Made by a program: the position numbers and the translations under genes
Assembly: GCA_043810615.1 (NCBI GenBank)
Contig: JBDROA010000151.1
Location: forward strand, 1-27,119
Reading direction: 5' to 3'
Source: VGBK01 sp043810615
GTDB taxonomy: Bacteria; Actinomycetota; Acidimicrobiia; Spongiisociales; UBA11373
DNA: 27,119 bases
Notes under the pieces: model-generated
Database searches by the model: none
What the model saw: the letters and a program-made list of their open reading frames with translations, nothing else
Told to the model about the DNA's origin: nothing
Part shown: one piece after another, positions 14,522 through 22,065 of the stretch
How the letters are laid out: each line of letters opens with the position of its first letter
Position numbering within the stretch: position 1 is the first letter of the stretch

Positions 14522-15514
14522 ATGAGCGGAGTGACCTTCTACCGGGAGCAGGACGCCGACCCGGCGGCCCTCCGGGGGGTCTGCGTGGCGGTCCTCGGCT
14601 ACGGCAACCTGGGCCGCTCCATGGCCCTCAACCTGCGGGACAGCGGCCTCGACGTGGTGGTGGGCAACATCGACGACGAGTACCGCCGCACCGCCGCCGC
14701 CGACGGCTTCGACGCACACGACATCGCCGATGCCGTGGCCGCCGCCGGCCTGGTCTACGTGCTCCTCCCCGACGAGGTCATGCCGGAACGCTTCGCCGCC
14801 GACTTGCGCCCCCACCTGCGCCCCGGCGCGGCCCTGGCCTTCGCCTCGGGGTACGTCCTGGCCTACGACCTCATCGAGGTGCCCGACTTCGTCGACGTGC
14901 TCCTGCTGGCCCCCCGCATGCTCGGCGAGGAGGTGCGCCGCTCCTACCTCGACGGCACCGGCTTCTTCGGGTACGTGTCGGTGGAACAGGACGCCTCGGG
15001 TGAGGCCACCGCCCGCCTCCTCGCCCTGGCCCGCGCCGCCGGCTGCCTGCGGAAGGGAGCCATGCCCCTCAGCGCCCGCCACGAGGCCCTCCTCGACCTG
15101 CTGATCGAGCAGACGGTGGGGCCCTACCTGGGCACGGCCATCCAGATGGCCTTCATGCTGGGAGTGGAGGCCGGCCTGCCCGCCGAGGCCATGGTCCTCG
15201 AGATGTACATGTCCGGCGAGATGTCCCGCACCTTCCAGGCCTTCGCCGAGGTGGGCTTCATGGAGTCGGTGGGCTGGCACGGGGCGGTGGCCCAATACGG
15301 CGGCTTCCTCCGCACCCTGGAGGTGGACCGGGAGGGGATGCACCGCATGTTCGCCGCGGTGCTCGAGGACATCCGCAACGGGGGCTTCGCCCGCCGCTTC
15401 CAGGAGGAGCACGCCGCCGGCTACCCCACGGTGGCCGCCATCAACGCGGTGAAGGCTTCGGCGAGCCTGATGACCGACGCCGAGCAGCGGGTGCGGGCGG
15501 CCCTGGGAGGGTGA
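14522..15514 (+). CDS. Ketol-acid reductoisomerase-like NAD(P)-binding protein
   Basis: A 330-residue protein with the layout of class I ketol-acid reductoisomerase (IlvC): a Rossmann domain (about 15-185) and a helical C-terminal domain. The dinucleotide motif is VAVLGYGNLGRSMALNLRDSG, and YVLLPDEVMPERF, LLLAPRMLGEEVRRSYLDGTGFFGYVSVEQDASG are clearly KARI-like. In the C-terminal domain LLDLLIEQ keeps the Asp and Glu of the first metal site, but the second site (ECLHE in IlvC) reads LEMYMSGE, so the second Glu is displaced, and NLGR/MLGE replace the usual SQGH and PG(H/T)E surroundings. Branched-chain amino acid synthesis is therefore not assured; a related reductase or isomerase is possible. 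ATG 14522 follows AGGAGG by 4 bases. No ilv genes are nearby. Confidence 0.75.
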   Translation: MSGVTFYREQDADPAALRGVCVAVLGYGNLGRSMALNLRDSGLDVVVGNIDDEYRRTAAADGFDAHDIADAVAAAGLVYVLLPDEVMPERFAADLRPHLRPGAALAFASGYVLAYDLIEVPDFVDVLLLAPRMLGEEVRRSYLDGTGFFGYVSVEQDASGEATARLLALARAAGCLRKGAMPLSARHEALLDLLIEQTVGPYLGTAIQMAFMLGVEAGLPAEAMVLEMYMSGEMSRTFQAFAEVGFMESVGWHGAVAQYGGFLRTLEVDREGMHRMFAAVLEDIRNGGFARRFQEEHAAGYPTVAAINAVKASASLMTDAEQRVRAALGG

Positions 15515-15632
15515 GTGGGGACGGCCCGCTGCCCCCCGCGTCAACGCCTGAGTGGAGGCCGGCGCCCGGTGGCCGCGTGGCTGCCGTCGCGTCACTTCCC
15601 GGCACCACCGTCTCTCGCGTGAACGCCTTCGT

Positions 15633-15662
15633 CTGAGAGCCTCCCGGTCCCGCCGCTCTCAG
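15633..15662. terminator. Inverted repeat between convergent genes
   Basis: CTGAGAGC (15633-15640) and GCTCTCAG (15655-15662) form a perfect 8-base-pair stem with a 14-base loop, placed between the KARI-like gene and the aldehyde dehydrogenase stop. It could end transcription from both sides; there is no T-run. Confidence 0.4.
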
Positions 15663-17086
15663 CGCCCCGCCAGCAGGCGCAGCAGTCGCAAGCGCACCCC
15701 CATCCCGCCGCGCCGCGGGAACCAGTACACCTCGCGCCGGCGCCGCACCAGCGCCTCGGTGACCGCCACGGGGTAGGAGAAGGCGCGCAACCCTTCGCCG
15801 CCCCCGGTGCGCCCCCACCCGGATGCCCCCTCCCCGCCGAAGGGCAGGGCGGGGATGCCGTAGTTGACCAGAGCGTCGTTGATGGCCACGGTCCCGGCCC
15901 GCAGGCGGCCGGCCACCCGCCGCCCGGTGGCGGCGTCACCGGTCCACACCGAGGCATGCAGGCCGTAGGGGGAGTCGTTGGCCCGGGCTACGGCCTCCTC
16001 CTCGTCGGCGACCTGCATCACCGCCAGCACCGGGCCGAAGGTCTCCTCGCGCATCACCGCCATGGAGTGGTCCACGTCGAGCAGCACCGTGGGCTCGTAG
16101 TAGCGCTCCCCCACCCGCTTCCCCCCGGCAAGGAGCGTGGCGCCCGCCGCCAGGGCCGCCGCGACCTGAGACTCCACGACCTCGATCCGGCCGGGCCCGA
16201 ACACCGGCCCGATCCCCCGCGCCGGATGGGAGGACGCCTCCACCTCGGCCACCGCGGTGCGCAGTGCCGCCACGAAGGCCTCGTAGACCCCGGCCACCAC
16301 GTACACCCGTTCCACCGACACGCAGGCCTGGCCGGCGTTGAGGAACCGGCCCCACACCGCACCGCGCGCCGCCCGCACCGGGTCGGCGTCCCCGAGCACC
16401 ACCATGGGGTGCTTGCCGCCCAACTCCAGCAGCGTCGGGATCAACTGCGTCGCGGCCAGGGCGGCCACCTCCCGGCCCGCCGCCGACGAACCGATGAACG
16501 AGACCACGTCGACCCCGCTCGCCACCAGGGCCCGGCCGGTTTCGGTCCCGCCCTGGACCACCTGCACCAGGCCCTCCGGCAGACCGGCGGCGGCCGTCAC
16601 TTCGGCCACCAGGGCGCCGGAGCGGGGGGTGGCGCTCGAAGGCTTGAGCACCACCCCGCAGCCGGCAGCCAGGGCGGTGAACGCCGGCTGGAAGGAGAGG
16701 AAGAACGGGAAGTTCCAGGGGGAGATCACCCCGGCCACCCCCCGCGGGCGGTACTCCACCCACGCCCGCTTCGTGATCACCGGCTGCGGGCTGACACGGC
16801 GCGGGGCCAGGTGCAGGTGGGCGGTGCGGGCCAGGTAACGGGCGTGGATGGCGGCGGGGAGCACCTCGCCTTCGACGGCGTCGAGGGGCACCTTCCCCGT
16901 CTCGGCGGCCACCACCTCCACGATGTGGGCAGCCGCCGCCACCAGGGCCCGCTTCACCGCCCGTAGCCCGTCGCGACGCTCCCAGGGGGTCAGCGAGGCC
17001 CACACCTCCTGGGCGCCCCGGGCGGCGGCCACCGCCGCCGCCACCGCCGCAGGGCCCGCCGGGTCGCTCTCTGCCGGCACGCTCAC
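15659..17086 (-). CDS. NAD(P)-dependent aldehyde dehydrogenase
   Basis: A 475-residue member of the aldehyde dehydrogenase superfamily, oxidising an aldehyde to the acid. Catalytic residues are visible: Asn125 (ISPWNFPFF), Glu221 (LLELGGKHP) and Cys255 (NAGQACVSVERVYV). The Rossmann glycine motif is SFIGSSAAGREV, and REETFGPVLAV and NDSPYGLHASVW are standard. The C-terminus ends in a basic amphipathic stretch (REVYWFPRRGGMGVRLRLLRLLAGR), reminiscent of membrane-associated fatty-aldehyde dehydrogenases, so substrates may be long-chain or membrane-derived aldehydes (inference). GTG 17086 overlaps the stop of the upstream gene in GTGA, giving tight coupling. The short N-terminus compared with many family members supports this start. 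It is the last gene of the operon beginning with the toroid protein. Confidence 0.92.
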   Translation of the reverse strand: MSVPAESDPAGPAAVAAAVAAARGAQEVWASLTPWERRDGLRAVKRALVAAAAHIVEVVAAETGKVPLDAVEGEVLPAAIHARYLARTAHLHLAPRRVSPQPVITKRAWVEYRPRGVAGVISPWNFPFFLSFQPAFTALAAGCGVVLKPSSATPRSGALVAEVTAAAGLPEGLVQVVQGGTETGRALVASGVDVVSFIGSSAAGREVAALAATQLIPTLLELGGKHPMVVLGDADPVRAARGAVWGRFLNAGQACVSVERVYVVAGVYEAFVAALRTAVAEVEASSHPARGIGPVFGPGRIEVVESQVAAALAAGATLLAGGKRVGERYYEPTVLLDVDHSMAVMREETFGPVLAVMQVADEEEAVARANDSPYGLHASVWTGDAATGRRVAGRLRAGTVAINDALVNYGIPALPFGGEGASGWGRTGGGEGLRAFSYPVAVTEALVRRRREVYWFPRRGGMGVRLRLLRLLAGR

Positions 17087-17637
17087 ACGTCCCGAATCCC
17101 GTCCACCGCCAGCCATATCCCCACCAAGAGTAGGACGGCGCCGAGCCACCGGGAGGCCCACACCAGCACCCGGTCGGGTAGGGAGCGGCGGGGCAGGAAC
17201 CCCAGGGCGACCAGGCTCGCCAGGCCAAAGCCGGCGGCCAGCAGGGTGGCGGCGACCCCCTCCTGGGAGCCGCTGGCGACGGCCAGGGTCGCCACCTCGG
17301 GTCCCAGCAAGAGGGGGAAAGCCACCGGCCACACCGCCGCCCGCCACCGGCGCGGCACCGGTTCCGCCGCCGGCCGGGGAGCGGCCAGCACTACCGCGGC
17401 AGCGATGACGGCGACGAACCCGGCAGCGATGCGGAAGGTCTCGGGGGTGATCTCCAAGGAGCGCAGCAGCGGCCCGGAGCAGGCGGCCAGGGCGACCGTC
17501 ACCCCGAAAGCCAGCAGGGCGCCCCCCGTCAGCACCCCGGCACGCGCCCGGTGGGCCTCGTCTTCGGGCACCCCCAGCCGGGTGCGAGCCACGTTGAACG
17601 CCGCCAGGTAGGCGGCCACCAGCAGTCCGCCGGTCAT
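17083..17637 (-). CDS. MarC-like multi-helix membrane protein
   Basis: A 184-residue integral membrane protein with about five to six helices. Two parts recall the MarC/UPF0056 family: LLRSLEITPETFRIAAGFVAVIAAAVVLAAP and WPVAFPLLLGPEVATLAVASGS, which match the family's L..fGI....f.iAGG and P.A.PLlaGP signatures. Total length is slightly below the usual 190-220. MarC proteins have no settled function; transport is suspected. Here it sits between a toroid protein and an aldehyde dehydrogenase, overlapping the first by ATGA (17634-17637) and the second by GTGA (17083-17086). The arrangement suggests that it moves a substrate or product of the other two proteins across the membrane (inference). 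Start ATG 17637 is set by the overlap. Confidence 0.68.
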   Translation of the reverse strand: MTGGLLVAAYLAAFNVARTRLGVPEDEAHRARAGVLTGGALLAFGVTVALAACSGPLLRSLEITPETFRIAAGFVAVIAAAVVLAAPRPAAEPVPRRWRAAVWPVAFPLLLGPEVATLAVASGSQEGVAATLLAAGFGLASLVALGFLPRRSLPDRVLVWASRWLGAVLLLVGIWLAVDGIRDV

Positions 17638-18809
17638 CCGGCCACCTCCTGTGCCTCCAACATCGGCAGTGCCGCCAGCAGGCCCGACAGCACGTGCTGC
17701 ACGTCGTCCATCTGCACGTACCCCCGGTAGAACCAGGCCCCCCGCACCAGACCCGGGTGGGCATAACCGGCCGCCTCGGCGGCGGTCGACTGGCGCTCGA
17801 CCATCATCCCGGCGAAGCAGGCCAGGCGCTCCTCGACGTTGGGGAGGAGGTCGGCCATCCGAGGATCGGCCTGCGCCAGGCGCCGGAGGGCGGCGATGCC
17901 CTCCCCGGCGGTACCCACTCCCGCCGGGGTGCCCGGCACCCAGCGCAGCGCCAGGTTGACCCCGGTTCCCCGCCGCTGCGCCTCGAAGCGCAGGCGGATG
18001 CCGAAGTAGCCCGCCAGTTGCCGAGCGTAGCCCAGGCGCACCTCGTCCAGGGCGCCGGGACCCACTTCGGCCAGAGCGTACCCTGCCCAGTGGTCGGGCA
18101 TGCGAGTGAGGTAGCCCTCGTCCCGGTCGCGCTGCAGGGCGAGGTAATCGAGCGTGGGCAGAGCCGCCTCCCCCCAGCCTTCGCCGGGGAACTCGCCGTC
18201 TAGCAGGGCCAGCGCCCAGGCCGCCTCACCGGTGGCGAACTTCCCCGGAACCGGCACCGTCTGCCCGGTGACGGAGTCCCACAAGGCGTACATCTTCCCG
18301 TCGGGCTGCTGCTGGGCCAGGAGGAAGCGCCCCACGGCCCGCATGGTGCCGTCGTGGACCGGATCGGCGGTGGCTCGCCGCCGCATCACCAGGGCGGCGG
18401 CGAGCAGGGCGTTGGCCCCCAGTTGCACCTCCTCGCCCGGCGGCCGCCACGCTTCCCAGTCGGGCCCCGCCACCAGTCGATCGAGCATGAAGGCCAGGCC
18501 CCGATCCGCTGCCGCCACCACCTCGGGACGAGTCGCGTCGCCGGCGTACTGGTAGAGGGCCATGGTCACCCCGGCGTGGCGAGTGCCGTTGTAGTGGGGG
18601 CTCACCACGTCGGTGCCCCGGTCGTAGCCGTACAGGTAGCGCCCGTCCGCCCCCAGGCCCCGGATCAACCAGGCGGCGGCTTCGTCGGCAGCCTGCTCGA
18701 CCCGGGCTGCGGTCACCGGCGGGCAGACCTCGGCCGGGACCACGGCGAGACGCAACCCGGCGAGGCCGACTCCGAGCAGGGTCAAGTGGAGCACCACGCG
18801 CCGGGCCAT
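17634..18809 (-). CDS. Membrane-anchored or secreted alpha/alpha-toroid protein
   Basis: A 391-residue protein with an N-terminal signal peptide or anchor (about 3-24, RVVLHLTLLGVGLAGLRLAVV) and a long all-helical domain. Repeating segments with small residues and aromatic/Gly turns (AAAWLIRGLGADGRYLYGYDRG, NGTRHAGVTMALYQYAGD, ANALLAAALVMRR, AVGRFLLAQQQPDGKMYALWDS, ATGEAAWALALLDGEFP) look like an (alpha/alpha)6 barrel, as in squalene-cyclase/prenyltransferase-like folds, glycoside hydrolases or epimerases. I see no clear DxDD or QW set of a terpene cyclase, so the activity is open; a glycan-related role is equally likely. The start ATG 18809 lies 6 bases after TAACCT, so it probably has its own leaderless promoter although GNAT is only 19 bases upstream. 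The end overlaps the MarC-like gene. Confidence 0.65.
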   Translation of the reverse strand: MARRVVLHLTLLGVGLAGLRLAVVPAEVCPPVTAARVEQAADEAAAWLIRGLGADGRYLYGYDRGTDVVSPHYNGTRHAGVTMALYQYAGDATRPEVVAAADRGLAFMLDRLVAGPDWEAWRPPGEEVQLGANALLAAALVMRRRATADPVHDGTMRAVGRFLLAQQQPDGKMYALWDSVTGQTVPVPGKFATGEAAWALALLDGEFPGEGWGEAALPTLDYLALQRDRDEGYLTRMPDHWAGYALAEVGPGALDEVRLGYARQLAGYFGIRLRFEAQRRGTGVNLALRWVPGTPAGVGTAGEGIAALRRLAQADPRMADLLPNVEERLACFAGMMVERQSTAAEAAGYAHPGLVRGAWFYRGYVQMDDVQHVLSGLLAALPMLEAQEVAG

Positions 18810-18815
18810 GCCGGG

Positions 18816-18821
18816 AGGTTA
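18816..18821 (-). promoter_or_regulatory. -10 box TAACCT, leaderless-type start for the toroid operon
   Basis: On the minus strand TAACCT ends 6 bases before ATG 18809. The gap between GNAT and the toroid gene is pyrimidine-rich and has no Shine-Dalgarno sequence, which fits a separate leaderless transcript. Confidence 0.4.
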
Positions 18822-18828
18822 GGAGGCT

Positions 18829-19326
18829 TCAGCCGAGCGGCAGGCGAAGCACCTCCTCGCCGTCGTCCCCCTCGCCCGTGGCGGGGAAGCCAAGGCCCCT
18901 GCAAAGGGGCCGGGGACCGCCGTCACCGGGAACGCAAGAAGTGAGCAACTCGCAGGCCCCCGGCCGGGAGCGCGCCACTTCGACCACCAACCCCAGTGCC
19001 ATCCGGCCGTAGCCCCGGCGCTGACACTCCCCCGCGATCGTGAACCGCCACAGGCGGTACTCCGCCTTCCCGGGGTCGTCGTAGGCCATCATGAACCCCA
19101 CCGACTCCTCACCGGCGCAGATCGCCCGGAACCAGGCCTTCGGCTCGAAGTAGGCCTCGGCGTTGGAAACGGCGTTGGAAACGGCGATGTAAACGGCGTT
19201 GGACGCCACGAGGCGCTCCCGGCCCCGGCCCGCCCGCAGCCGGCAGACGGCGGGCACCGTGTCCCCGGTGACCTCGCCCGCCTCTCGTCCTCCTCGGAGC
19301 GTGCGTCGGCAAACGGCGGGGGTCAT
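18829..19326 (-). CDS. GNAT-family N-acetyltransferase with internal 12-base repeats
   Basis: A 165-residue acetyltransferase that should move an acetyl group from acetyl-CoA to an amine, possibly a polyamine or amino acid. The acetyl-CoA-binding loop is FTIAGECQRRGYGRMALGLVVEVA, followed by ELLTSCVPGDGGPRPLCRGLGFPATGE. The N-terminal part ERLVASNA...EAYFEPKAWFRAICAGEESVGFMMAY matches the family of spermidine-acetyltransferase-like proteins, in which ASN-x-(S/A)-x-AEA is normally continuous. Here about 8-12 extra residues (YIAVSNAVSNA) come from tandem 12-base repeats at 19159-19206. ATG 19326 is tentative: no good ribosome site is seen, and the usual first strand of the domain is hard to find, so the N-terminus may be damaged. 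It lies 19 bases before the toroid gene. Confidence 0.65.
   Translation of the reverse strand: MTPAVCRRTLRGGREAGEVTGDTVPAVCRLRAGRGRERLVASNAVYIAVSNAVSNAEAYFEPKAWFRAICAGEESVGFMMAYDDPGKAEYRLWRFTIAGECQRRGYGRMALGLVVEVARSRPGACELLTSCVPGDGGPRPLCRGLGFPATGEGDDGEEVLRLPLG
19159..19206. repeat. Four tandem 12-base units inside the GNAT gene
   Basis: On the plus strand the units are GGCGTTGGAAAC, GGCGTTGGAAAC, GGCGATGTAAAC and GGCGTTGGACGC. The first two are identical; the others differ at two positions each. The unit length is a multiple of three, so the coding frame is kept, adding blocks of four residues (VSNA-type). Confidence 0.85.
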
Positions 19327-19397
19327 CACGATTCGGCTCGACGGTGAGTCGGATCGTGACTCCGGAGCGAGCCCATGGACGGATGCTCTCACGATCC
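19326..19397. promoter_or_regulatory. Three copies of TCACGAT in the folE/GNAT intergenic region
   Basis: TCACGAT occurs at 19326-19332 and 19389-19395, and inverted as ATCGTGA at 19353-19359. The second and third form a perfect 9-base inverted repeat (GGATCGTGA at 19351-19359, TCACGATCC at 19389-19397). Placement before folE and at the GNAT start suggests operator sites (inference). Confidence 0.35.
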
Positions 19398-19473
19398 GCA
19401 GCCTCCCCCCACCGCCCGACAGCGCCCCGGAATCTGCCAACCTGCAGGGACCACGCCACCGAGGAGCAGGACC

Positions 19474-20175
19474 ATGGACGAGTTGCTGATCCCCCAGGAG
19501 ATGGCCGACGGCTTTGAGGACGGGCCGGTGCTGGCCAAGGAGTGCAAGGTGGTGGTGGCCAACGCCGTGGCCCACATCCTGCGGGCCGTGGGTGAGGACC
19601 CGCAGCGGGAGGGCCTGCGCGACACCCCGTCGCGGGTCGCCCGCCTGTACGACGAGATCCTGGCCGGTTACAAGGTGGACCCGGCGGCCCTGCTCAACAA
19701 CGCCATGTTCGACGTGGACTACCGCGAGATGGTCGTGGTCGGGGACATCGACTTCTGGAGCATGTGCGAGCACCACCTGCTTCCCATCTTCGGCAAGGCC
19801 GACGTGGGCTACATCCCCCGAGACAAGGTGGTGGGCCTCTCCAAGATCCCCCGGGTGGTTGACGCCTTCGCTCGCCGCCTCCAGGTCCAGGAGCGCATGA
19901 CCCGCCAGATCGCCGAACTGCTCTGGGACCTGATCAACCCTATGGGAGTGGGGGTGGTGATCCGGGCCACCCACCTCTGCGTGTCGATGCGGGGGGCCAT
20001 GAAGGCCGACGCCCACATGCGCACCGCCTGCCTCATGGGCACCTTCCTCAGCAACGAGAAGACCCGCTCCGAGTTCCTCAACTCCATCGCCGGACGGGGG
20101 AGGGGGCCTGAGGAGGGACCTGTGCCGAGCCCCGCTGGGGCGATCGCCCCTGGTCGGCTGCCGCCCGCAGGGTAG
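19474..20175 (+). CDS. folE: GTP cyclohydrolase I
   Basis: A 233-residue enzyme that converts GTP to 7,8-dihydroneopterin triphosphate, the first step of tetrahydrofolate (and biopterin) synthesis. Zinc ligands are Cys98 and His101 in SMCEHHLLPIFGK and Cys169 in ATHLCVSMRG, each exactly 12 lower than in the E. coli enzyme. GLRDTPSRVARLYDEIL, GYIPRDKVVGLSKIPRVVDAFARRLQVQE and TRQIAELL are characteristic. After FLNSIAGRGRG there is an unusual Pro/Gly-rich tail of about 25 residues (PEEGPVPSPAGAIAPGRLPPAG) beyond the normal end. ATG 19474 has GAGGAG at 19461-19466; longer readings upstream are low complexity. The stop lies at the -10 box of the malic enzyme gene, so the two transcription units nearly touch. 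Confidence 0.95.
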   Translation: MDELLIPQEMADGFEDGPVLAKECKVVVANAVAHILRAVGEDPQREGLRDTPSRVARLYDEILAGYKVDPAALLNNAMFDVDYREMVVVGDIDFWSMCEHHLLPIFGKADVGYIPRDKVVGLSKIPRVVDAFARRLQVQERMTRQIAELLWDLINPMGVGVVIRATHLCVSMRGAMKADAHMRTACLMGTFLSNEKTRSEFLNSIAGRGRGPEEGPVPSPAGAIAPGRLPPAG

Positions 20176-20178
20176 TGT
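20173..20178 (+). promoter_or_regulatory. Possible -10 box TAGTGT for the malic enzyme gene
   Basis: TAGTGT overlaps the folE stop codon and would start transcription about 30 bases before ATG 20217; AGGAAAGG at 20200-20207 is the ribosome site. Read-through from folE remains possible. Confidence 0.35.
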
Positions 20179-20216
20179 GCGAGGCGTCCCCAAGACGCCA
20201 GGAAAGGCAGCCTGAG

Positions 20217-21920
20217 ATGCGGTACCGGGTCGCTGTGGATGCCACCACCGGAGAGGTCTACCTGCCCGTCGAAGAACGAGGCAGTCAGTTGCTGGCGGAG
20301 CCGCTCCTCAACAAGGGGAGCGCCTTCACGGCGGAGGAGCGGGAGGCTCTCGGGATAAGCGGTCTGCTGCCCTACCGCACGAGCACCATGGAGCAGCACC
20401 TGGCACGCGTCCGGACCCAGTGGGAGAACAAGTCCACCCCACTCGAGAAGCACATTTTCATGGCCTCCCTTCACGACCGAAACGAGACTCTCTTCCATCG
20501 CTTCATCCTCGAGAACCTCGAGGAGGTCGTACCCATCGTCTATACGCCGACGGTCGCGGAGGGCTGCCGCTACTGGAGCCGGATCTTCCGGCAAGCCCGG
20601 GGCATCTACATCAACCCGGGGGATCGAGGCCAGATCGCCCGCGTGCTCCGCTCCCGAGGAATCCGGGAGGCGGCGGTGCTGGTGGTCACCGACAACGAGC
20701 GCATCCTGGGCATCGGCGACCAGGGGTGCGGGGGCATGGGCATCCCCATCGGCAAGCTCGCCCTATACACCGTGGCCGCCGGCATCCACCCCTCGCTGTG
20801 CGTCCCGGTCTGCCTCGATGTGGGCACCAACAACGAGAACCTGCTCGGCGACCCCCTCTACCTCGGCTGGCCACACCGCCGACTGCGCGGGGAGGAGTAC
20901 GACTCACTGATCGAGGAGTTCGTCGCGGGGGTCAAGGAGGTGTTCCCCGACGCCCTGCTCCAGTGGGAGGACTTCGCCAATGTCAACTCCTTCCGCAACC
21001 TGGAGAAGTACCGCGACGCAGTCCCCTCCTTCAACGACGACATCGAAGGCACCGCCGCCACCGTGCTCGCCAGCATGCTGGCGGCGAAGCGCCGCCTGGG
21101 CGGCTCCCTCGCCAGCCACGTCTACGTCATCTACGGGGCAGGATCGGCGGGCGACGGCTTGTACCACCTGCTCCTGGCGGCGATGGAACGGGAGGGCGTG
21201 CCCCGGGCGGAAGGACGGCGGCGCATCTTCGTGATCGATAGCCAGGGGCTGATTGTGGAGGGCCGCAAGGGCCTCGACGAGCGCAAGGCCCTGCTCGCCA
21301 CCGACAGGGAGGTCGTCCGGTCCTGGAAGACGCGCGGGGAGGCGATCCCTCTCGACCAGGTCCTGGAGCACAGCAGGGCCACGGTGCTAATCGGGTTCTC
21401 AGGCAAGCCGGGCCACTTCACCGAGTCGGCGATCCGCGCGATGGCGGCCATCACGCCGACACCCATCGTGATGCCACTGTCCAACCCGACAGCGAACGCC
21501 GAAGCCACACCTGAAGACATCCTCGACTGGTCCGAGGGACGAGCCCTGGTCGCCACGGGCAGTCCCTTCCCCGACGTCCTGCGGGACGGGCGGCGGCATC
21601 GCATCGGCCAGGCGAACAACATGTTCATCTTCCCCGGCTTCGGCCTGGGGGTCATCGTCGCCAAGGCTCGCCGGGTTACCCAGGGCATGTTCCTTGCCGC
21701 GGCCGACGCGCTGGCCGACTTCATCAGCGACGACCTGCTGGATCAGGGTGCCCTGTACCCGCCGATCACCGCGGCCCGGGAAGTTTCCCACCAGGTGGCC
21801 CACGCCGTAGCCGCGCAGGCACTGGCCGAGGAGGTCACCGCCGCCTCCTGCATCGACATCGAGGGAACCATCTCCCAGACCATGTGGTACCCCGCCTACC
21901 TGCCCTACCGGCCCGCCTGA
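20217..21920 (+). CDS. maeA: NAD-type malic enzyme
   Basis: A 567-residue malate dehydrogenase (oxaloacetate-decarboxylating), turning malate into pyruvate, CO2 and NADH. The length and order match the large MaeA/eukaryotic-type enzymes (E. coli MaeA is about 565). The catalytic Tyr109 is in VVPIVYTPTVAEGCRYW, Lys180 in GCGGMGIPIGKLALYT, and the metal-binding acidic residues are in QWEDFANVNSF and PSFNDDIEGTAATVLA. The coenzyme fold starts at YVIYGAGSAGDGLYHLLL, and VMPLSNPTANAEATPEDIL and FIFPGFGLGVIVAKAR follow. ATG 20217 is preceded by AGGAAAGG; a longer reading from upstream adds an unconvincing N-terminus. A strong hairpin at 21997-22027 ends the unit. Link to folE is probably only proximity. 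Confidence 0.94.
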   Translation: MRYRVAVDATTGEVYLPVEERGSQLLAEPLLNKGSAFTAEEREALGISGLLPYRTSTMEQHLARVRTQWENKSTPLEKHIFMASLHDRNETLFHRFILENLEEVVPIVYTPTVAEGCRYWSRIFRQARGIYINPGDRGQIARVLRSRGIREAAVLVVTDNERILGIGDQGCGGMGIPIGKLALYTVAAGIHPSLCVPVCLDVGTNNENLLGDPLYLGWPHRRLRGEEYDSLIEEFVAGVKEVFPDALLQWEDFANVNSFRNLEKYRDAVPSFNDDIEGTAATVLASMLAAKRRLGGSLASHVYVIYGAGSAGDGLYHLLLAAMEREGVPRAEGRRRIFVIDSQGLIVEGRKGLDERKALLATDREVVRSWKTRGEAIPLDQVLEHSRATVLIGFSGKPGHFTESAIRAMAAITPTPIVMPLSNPTANAEATPEDILDWSEGRALVATGSPFPDVLRDGRRHRIGQANNMFIFPGFGLGVIVAKARRVTQGMFLAAADALADFISDDLLDQGALYPPITAAREVSHQVAHAVAAQALAEEVTAASCIDIEGTISQTMWYPAYLPYRPA

Positions 21921-21996
21921 ACGTCGGAGGCCGCCTTCGACTAAGGTCGCGGCAGCGGAGTAAGGGGCCCCGCAAGGGGAGACCTTGCAGCAGAGA

Positions 21997-22027
21997 GCCC
22001 CCGGCGGCGAGTCTCGTCACCGGGGGC
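21997..22027 (+). terminator. Strong hairpin after malic enzyme
   Basis: GCCCCCGG (21997-22004) pairs perfectly with CCGGGGGC (22020-22027), with further pairing inside the loop, followed by TTCTGC. It is a good candidate intrinsic terminator, although the T-run is short. Confidence 0.6.
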
Positions 22028-22065
22028 TTCTGCATCGCCGGGACCGGGAATCCGAGGAGGCAGCC

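Noticed and set aside
17087..17764. N-terminal extension of the aldehyde dehydrogenase frame
   Set aside because: It overlaps the MarC-like gene in another frame and is low complexity; the GTGA overlap gives a normal start at 17086.
19159..19206. Possible CRISPR-like repeats
   Set aside because: The units are directly tandem with no spacers and lie within a coding frame.
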